5,221 bases of DNA from Phycisphaerales bacterium (lineage in GTDB: Bacteria; Planctomycetota; Phycisphaerae; Tepidisphaerales; Tepidisphaeraceae), in NCBI GenBank assembly GCA_028288905.1, contig JAQGHJ010000697.1, positions 1-5,221 of the forward strand, read 5' to 3'. A program made the position numbers and the translations under genes. Below are positions 3,101-5,221 of the stretch, in pieces. The notes below the pieces were generated by a model. That model searched no databases, was not told where the DNA came from, and saw only the letters and a list, made by a program, of their open reading frames with translations. How positions within the stretch are numbered: position 1 is the first letter of the stretch; each line of letters begins with the position of its first letter.

Positions 3101-5221
3101 CTGGTGTTCAACCGGATCGGCGTCCAGCCGCCGGAGCCGCTGGTGAACTCGACGACCGGCGTGACCTACACGCCCCTGCCCAACGCGGTCCACGACACGG
3201 CGTCGCTCAAGGTAACGAACAACGGGACGTCGGCCGTCACGATCTCGTCGCTGGCCCTGAGCAACGCGTCGGCGTGGAAGATCAAGAGCGGCCCGGCGGC
3301 CGGCGCCGTGCTCCAGCCCGGGGCGTCGGCGACCGTCGTGGTGCAGTTCGTCGCGACCAGTCCGCCGGCGACGACCGAGAACGAGACGATCGATCCGACC
3401 GGGGCCCGCAAGGCGCTGAACGGCACGTACCTCGGCACGCTCACGGTCAACACGACCGGCGGGGCGAAGGTGGTGACCCTCGCCGGGTACTTCCAGAAGA
3501 AGAACGAGGACAACCAGGAGGCGAACCTGCCGACCCTGGTGAACAAGGTCTTCGGGTACGGCACCCAGATCCTCAAGTCCGGCGAGACGCTGGACACCGG
3601 CGGGGCGCCGACGGCCGTCGGCGAGGAGGTGAAGAGCGGGCTGTGGAAGGCGGCCGACTCGACGCAGCCGGTGTCGGTCCGGCAGCTGGTCGCGTACCAC
3701 ACGCAGGGCGACCCGGCCGTGCTGAGCTGGTACCCGACCGGCGGGGCGGAGAAGGCGGTGGTGAACCACGCCCTCAACGCCGGCCAGAGCCTGCTGCCGC
3801 TGAACACGTCCGGCGGGGTGGCGGCCGGGGCGTTCGCCCCGGGCACCGCGTCGTTCGGGCTCCGCGTCCAGAACGAGTACAGCGAGGACGCCCGGAACGT
3901 GAAGGCCGGCGTCGCCGGGCAGCACCGGATGCGGTTCTGGCCGGCCCGAGACGGGACCGGCGCGCTCATCCCCAACACCTACCTGATGGGGATGGACTAC
4001 TCGGGCATCAACTATGACTACCAGGACAACGTCTACCTGATCACGAACGTGAAGGCGGCGAACGGGGCCGGCCCGACGCCGACGGTCCCGCCCGTCGTGC
4101 CGCCGACCACCCCGTCCGGCCCGACGCTGGCGGGGCTGGACCTGCTGAACGCCGCGACCGACGCGACGATCGGCGCGCTGTCGGACGGGGCGACGATCGA
4201 CCTGACGGGCGGCAAGACGTACAGCGTTAGGGCGAACGTCGGGACCGGCACGATCGGCAGCGTCGCGTTCGCCGTCGACGGGGTCGTGACCCGGACCGAG
4301 AACTTCGCCCCATACACGATCGCCGGGGAGGCGAGTGGGTCGCTGACCGACGTGCTGGCCTGGGCCGTGCCGGCCGGGCAGCACGTGCTGACCGTGACGC
4401 CGTTCGGCGGGTCGAACGGGACCGGGACGGTCGGCGAGCCGCTGACGGTGACCTTCACCGGCAACACGACCACCGTCCCGCCGACGGTGCCGCCGACCAC
4501 CCCGACGTTCGGGGTGACGGGCCTGACCCTGATCGACGCCGACACCGACCTGGACCTCGGGCCGGTCACGGACGGGATGACGCTCGACCGGACCGGGGGC
4601 AAGCAGTTCGCGATCCGGGCCGAGACGACGGGGGCGACGACCAAGAGCGTCGTGTTCGTGGTCGACGGGACCCCGTTCCGGACCGAGAGTTCCGCCCCGT
4701 ACACGATCGCCGGCGACGCCGCCGGCGGCCCCGCCGGCGACTACGCCCCTTGGACCGCAGCCGCCGGCCCCCACACGCTCACCGTCCAAGGGTACGACGC
4801 GACCGGCGGGGCCGGCACGCTCGGGTTAGCCGTCACGTTCAACCTGAACGTGGTCGACGGGCCGGTGTCTCCCCCGCCACCCCCGCCCCCGCCGGTGGCA
4901 GCCCCGACCCTGTCGGGGCTGACGCTGGTAAACGCGAACACGGACGCGGCCGTCGGCCCGCTGGCCGCCACCGGCACCGTCCTCGACCTGTCGGGCAGCC
5001 AGACGTACACCGTTCAGGCGGTGCCGGCGACGACCGGCGACGTGCTGCCGGTCGGGAGCGTGGTGTTCAAGGTCGACGGCGCGACCGTCCGGACGGACGA
5101 CGCGGCCCCGTTCGTGCTCGGCGGCGAGGACGGGATCAACCTGCTGCCGTGGGTGACGACCGACGGGTCGCACCTGATCGAGGTGACGCCGTTCACCGCC
5201 GCCGGCGGGCTCGGGACGGCC
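137..5221 (+). CDS. Giant modular LEPR-XLL-type planctomycete surface protein with sorbosone dehydrogenase-like propeller (3' partial)
   Basis: The frame is open for 1,695 codons from ATG 137 to the window edge, so the C-terminus is missing. Domains in order: basic leader with LEPR-XLL-like motif (residues 45-57), SbsA-type Ig (81-189), six-bladed-type propeller like glucose/sorbosone dehydrogenases (195-635), anchor-D Ig (661-771), module A (776-968), anchor-D Ig (976-1119), module B (1120-1308) and three tandem Ig-like repeats (1329 onward). Only 26 codons after the ATG end in A or T by hand count, against 12 of 45 upstream in the same frame, which supports coding from about 137. No transmembrane segment or classical signal peptide is visible, and Cys42 is the only cysteine. 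Family knowledge suggests export to the cell surface; ligand binding and adhesion are inferred. Whether the propeller is enzymatic is unknown. The reading frame is certain, the family placement good, the biological role open. Confidence 0.95.
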   Translation, partial: MPVTRRDSAQFVARNVARLFKGSAPAAAPVADRARRATARACHTVIEQLELRQLMAADLGTAGASTAVAGQFATLAATAAHPSVVSLTPGNAATNVRRDAFVAANGLSLPNGGIDKTSVLVAGNITLVRASDNKAVPGTPGVSGGGDSVIFTPSVYLDANTQYKFSITAGVKDVSGATFTPFTSTFTTGTLGGPVATSIGFTKAKQAATTGLGKQFTAVTVGPDGKLYAATFDGVIYRWTVGSDGTLSGTQTINTVNSKSTTGLRTITGIVFDPTSTSGNLIAWVTHNAKADANGPNFTGKVSRLSGPDLGTYQDYVTGLPRSVRDHLTNQAAFGPDGALYFNQAAQNSMGAADPIWGLDHPEVLLSAATLRLDVKAVATRLANGQGAVNAKTPDGGGTYDPYASGAPLTIYADGVRNGYDLVWHSNGKLYTAVNGSASGGNAPKSSNTGRRLDTHAAYAGPAVPALTNVAQKEHDWLFQVQKGAYYGHPNPARGEFVFNGGNPTTASDAQQVDAYPVGVKPDANWHKAAYDFGESYSPDGMIEYKSSTFGGALKNKLLVVRYAGGDDIIALTPNADGSIDASKTITSVGGIAPFVDPVDLIEFINPADPYDQRNGTLYVAEYGGKAITALKPNTPVAVPPTVPPTTGSGAGGPAAAVAVTGSKIQLNKGALVFNAVKSTTSGVAKLVIKNAGTTALSITGLTLGGTSAASFTITNKGGLPASLAAGASATVQVTFKAGTTVGAITTATLTVASNDASKPSIVVALRGLVTAGTGGQFEPSLQKLFDLYQLNVATGDKNAADTDLYNPTEPLTGGEEVTAPRLVKAGTGSVLVQVLGTFAGGSPAAQFGWYTAGSANTRAQLLSVPAADAQTVNPTPTGSTTFDPGSATFGLYSTFPIFGNTAYSEDNLNTAEQSVADRRKVRFYPLKNPDGSVVANAYVFTSEDFVNGNGAYDVNDFFGIIRNVKAAVAATGGVTLTNLDGAPADNRLVFNRIGVQPPEPLVNSTTGVTYTPLPNAVHDTASLKVTNNGTSAVTISSLALSNASAWKIKSGPAAGAVLQPGASATVVVQFVATSPPATTENETIDPTGARKALNGTYLGTLTVNTTGGAKVVTLAGYFQKKNEDNQEANLPTLVNKVFGYGTQILKSGETLDTGGAPTAVGEEVKSGLWKAADSTQPVSVRQLVAYHTQGDPAVLSWYPTGGAEKAVVNHALNAGQSLLPLNTSGGVAAGAFAPGTASFGLRVQNEYSEDARNVKAGVAGQHRMRFWPARDGTGALIPNTYLMGMDYSGINYDYQDNVYLITNVKAANGAGPTPTVPPVVPPTTPSGPTLAGLDLLNAATDATIGALSDGATIDLTGGKTYSVRANVGTGTIGSVAFAVDGVVTRTENFAPYTIAGEASGSLTDVLAWAVPAGQHVLTVTPFGGSNGTGTVGEPLTVTFTGNTTTVPPTVPPTTPTFGVTGLTLIDADTDLDLGPVTDGMTLDRTGGKQFAIRAETTGATTKSVVFVVDGTPFRTESSAPYTIAGDAAGGPAGDYAPWTAAAGPHTLTVQGYDATGGAGTLGLAVTFNLNVVDGPVSPPPPPPPPVAAPTLSGLTLVNANTDAAVGPLAATGTVLDLSGSQTYTVQAVPATTGDVLPVGSVVFKVDGATVRTDDAAPFVLGGEDGINLLPWVTTDGSHLIEVTPFTAAGGLGTA
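269..307 (+). other. LEPR-XLL-like N-terminal motif (residues 45-57)
   Basis: Residues 45-57 read VIEQLELRQLMAA and are followed by DLG. This resembles the LEPR-XLL motif near the N-terminus of very large planctomycete extracellular proteins, typically a Glu-rich LExR core followed by a Leu-Leu-Ser-Ala-like patch. Here Leu51 replaces the usual proline, and Leu54-Met55-Ala-Ala gives the hydrophobic patch. The preceding 44 residues are rich in Arg and Ala, with no long hydrophobic stretch. In this family the motif is thought to mark proteins for export or surface sorting; the mechanism is not established. Confidence 0.75.
377..703 (+). other. SbsA-type Ig-like domain (residues about 81-189)
   Basis: The domain opens with PSVVSLTPGNAATNVRRDA (82-100), the typical 'P-x-D/N-x-A-x-x-V' opening of bacterial Big_5/SbsA Ig-like domains. 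It continues through SVIFTPSVYLDANTQYKFSI (148-167) and closes with STFTTG (184-189), the usual last strand. Such domains are structural spacers in surface proteins. Here it sits between the leader and the propeller, probably as a stalk. Confidence 0.75.
719..2041 (+). other. Beta-propeller related to glucose/sorbosone dehydrogenases (residues about 195-635)
   Basis: Blade-like strands recur: VGPDGKLYAATFDGVIYRW (221-239), AFGPDGALYFN (333-343), VWHSNGKLYTAVN (423-435) and GTLYVAEYGG (616-625). Family signatures of soluble quinoprotein sugar dehydrogenase-like propellers are recognisable: a VLLSAATLRLDV segment (364-375), GVRNGYDLVW (415-424) in the position of the family's 'G-x-RN-x-x-G/D-L' motif, YYGHPNP (486-492) where the family has 'NYGWP', and YSPDGMIEY (537-545) where the family has 'H-x-P-x-G-x-x-F/Y'. 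Catalytic competence, PQQ use and substrate cannot be read with confidence; the domain may be a binding head. Confidence 0.7.
2054..2077 (+). repeat. Pro/Thr linker PPTVPPTT (residues 640-647)
   Basis: This short Pro/Thr linker separates the propeller from the first anchor-D domain. The preceding valine plus this stretch (2051-2077) recurs almost unchanged at 4475-4501, with 25 of 27 bases identical by hand comparison, and in looser form at 4085-4111. Confidence 0.8.
2117..2449 (+). other. Choice-of-anchor-D / ASPM-SPD2-Hydin-like Ig domain, first copy (residues 661-771)
   Basis: The pattern is LVFNAVKSTTSGVAKLVIKN (672-691), then AGTTALSITGLTLGG (692-706), then LAAGASATVQVTF (724-736), then a final TLTVASNDASKPSIVVALRG (749-768). 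This is the characteristic 'K-x-V-x-I-x-N-x-G-T-x-x-L-x-I' and 'L-x-x-G-x-S-x-x-V-x-V-x-F' layout of the anchor-D/HYDIN-like Ig family. It is probably a structural or adhesive module. Confidence 0.8.
2462..3040 (+). repeat. Duplicated module, copy A (residues 776-968)
   Basis: This region aligns with residues 1120-1308 (copy B). Shared points are: EPSLQKLFD / LPTLVNKVF at the start; GEEV (815-818 / 1162-1165); GWY / SWY (849-851 / 1197-1199); PGSATFGL / PGTASFGL (885-892 / 1235-1242); YSED (904-907 / 1248-1251); VRFYP / MRFWP (922-926 / 1265-1269); and the end YDVNDFFGIIRNVKAA / YDYQDNVYLITNVKAA. The closing Asp pair resembles DUF4114-like domains, so calcium binding is possible but unproven. 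Modules of this type follow propeller and anchor-D domains in other bacterial extracellular proteins, from my memory of the family. Confidence 0.7.
3062..3493 (+). other. Second anchor-D-like Ig domain between module copies (residues 976-1119)
   Basis: It opens with NLDGAPADNRLVFNRIG (979-995), continues HDTASLKVTNNGTSAVTISS (1019-1038) and VLQPGASATVVVQF (1058-1071), and ends GTLTVNTTGGAKVVTLAGYF (1100-1119). The order of conserved strands matches the first anchor-D domain (661-771). An insert at about 1074-1094 (SPPATTENETIDPTGARKAL) is extra relative to the first copy. Confidence 0.7.
3494..4060 (+). repeat. Duplicated module, copy B (residues 1120-1308)
   Basis: This is the second, diverged copy of the module at 776-968; shared blocks are listed there. 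Copy B carries QPVSVRQLVAYHTQGDPAVL (1177-1196), FWPARDGTGALIPNTY (1267-1282) and MDYSGINYDYQDNVYLITNV (1286-1305), which look more like the form I remember from other bacterial proteins than copy A does. Asp1287, Asp1294 and Asp1297 are candidate metal ligands. The final AACGTGAAGGCGGC at 4046-4059 is identical to the end of copy A (3026-3039), a small remnant of DNA-level identity. Confidence 0.7.
4085..4111 (+). repeat. Pro-rich linker VPPVVPPTT (residues 1317-1325)
   Basis: It separates copy B from the first C-terminal Ig repeat. It is a variant of the linker at 2051-2077 and 4475-4501 (VPPTVPPTT), differing mainly at the codon for residue 1320. Confidence 0.75.
4121..4459 (+). repeat. 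C-terminal Ig-like repeat 1 (residues 1329-1441)
   Basis: The repeat opens PTLAGLDLLNAATDATIG (1329-1346), has the core VDGVVTRTENFAPYTIAGE (1380-1398), then Trp1409 and His1416 seven residues apart, and closes with LTVTFT (1436-1441). The same pattern recurs in the two following repeats. Modules of this kind ('LINADTD', 'DG-x-x-x-RTE-x-x-APY', W-x6-H) occur in tandem in planctomycete and other bacterial surface proteins, beside carbohydrate-binding or adhesion domains. The fold is inferred. Confidence 0.75.
4475..4501 (+). repeat. Pro/Thr linker VPPTVPPTT (residues 1447-1455)
   Basis: It separates Ig-like repeats 1 and 2. It encodes the same nine residues as 2051-2077, with 25 of 27 bases identical. 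Confidence 0.8.
4502..4861 (+). repeat. C-terminal Ig-like repeat 2 (residues 1456-1575)
   Basis: It opens VTGLTLIDADTDLDLG (1460-1475), has the core VDGTPFRTESSAPYTIAGD (1509-1527), Trp1539 and His1546 seven residues apart, and ends AVTFNLNVVDG. It lines up with repeat 1 at a pitch of 130 residues (Trp1409 to Trp1539). The end of this repeat has more A/T-ending codons (CCT, GCA, CAA, TTA) than the rest of the gene. Confidence 0.75.
4871..4894 (+). repeat. Run of eight prolines (residues 1579-1586)
   Basis: This polyproline linker sits between Ig-like repeats 2 and 3 and differs in kind from the VPPTVPPTT linkers elsewhere. It uses four CCC, three CCG and one CCA codon, whereas CCG dominates in the rest of the gene. 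It probably forms a rigid spacer. The bases read as a C-rich, slippage-prone tract. Confidence 0.85.
4904..5221 (+). repeat. C-terminal Ig-like repeat 3, cut by window end (residues 1590-1695+)
   Basis: It opens PTLSGLTLVNANTDAAVG (1590-1607), has the core VDGATVRTDDAAPFVLGGE (1646-1664), with Trp1672 and His1679 seven residues apart as in repeats 1 and 2, and reaches VTPFTAAGGLGTA at the edge. Only the last strand is missing. An insert of a few residues (DVLPVG, 1635-1640) precedes the core. More repeats or a C-terminal domain probably follow outside the window. Confidence 0.75.

Noticed and set aside
850..4017. Other long plus-strand frames (850-2082 and 2683-4017) and further minus-strand frames
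   Set aside because: They overlap the well-supported domains of the large gene, encode Arg/Pro/Gly-rich sequence without recognisable motifs, and are expected in DNA with such high GC.
2051..4501. Repeated VPPTVPPTT linker DNA as mobile-element or CRISPR repeats
   Set aside because: There are only three copies with irregular spacing of kilobases, all in frame inside one protein between domains; no spacers, terminal inverted repeats or transposase are present.
158..4789. A 1,543-codon open frame on the minus strand
   Set aside because: Its codons are exact reverse complements of the plus-strand codons, so it stays open simply because the real gene uses no TTA, CTA or TCA codon between TCA at 158 and TTA at 4826. 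Its product is an Arg/Gly/Val/Pro-rich low-complexity string with no recognisable domain.
4871..4894. C-rich tract as a frameshift or phase-variation site
   Set aside because: The tract mixes CCC, CCG and CCA, so there is no long single-base run, and the frame continues intact into repeat 3.

Overview
The window is filled by one very large plus-strand gene. It starts with an ATG at base 137 and is still open at the last base, giving 1,695 codons with no in-frame stop. I translated it line by line. Almost every codon ends in G or C: outside the first few codons and the last kilobase, A/T-ending codons are about one in a hundred. An N-terminal motif ending in ELRQLMAADL resembles the LEPR-XLL motif of giant planctomycete surface proteins. 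This motif, the modular design and the extreme GC content together suggest a planctomycete, most likely Gemmataceae. The genus cannot be fixed from this sequence alone.

Layout: bases 1-136 are a GC-rich leader with two perfect hairpins and a weak ribosome-binding site. The protein then runs as follows: a basic leader with the LEPR-XLL-like motif (residues 1-57); an SbsA-type Ig-like domain (about 81-189); a beta-propeller like the glucose/sorbosone dehydrogenase family (about 195-635); a proline/threonine linker; a choice-of-anchor-D-type Ig domain (661-771); a conserved module, copy A (776-968); a second anchor-D-type domain (976-1119); a second copy of the module, copy B (1120-1308); another linker; and three tandem Ig-like modules of about 130 residues (1329-1441, 1456-1575, 1590 onward). 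The last module is cut by the window edge.

The product is probably an exported, cell-surface or extracellular multidomain protein. The propeller would be the binding or possibly catalytic head and the Ig-like modules the stalk or adhesive region. This role is inferred from domain types; no substrate or partner can be read from the sequence. No RNA gene, mobile element, CRISPR array or complete second gene is visible. The long open frames on the minus strand, one of them 4.6 kb, are by-products of the GC-rich codon bias. I did not find a convincing multi-gene novel system. The most interesting points are the duplicated A/B module, the cysteine-free exported part, the atypical N-terminal sorting region, and a patch of relaxed codon bias in the C-terminal repeats.
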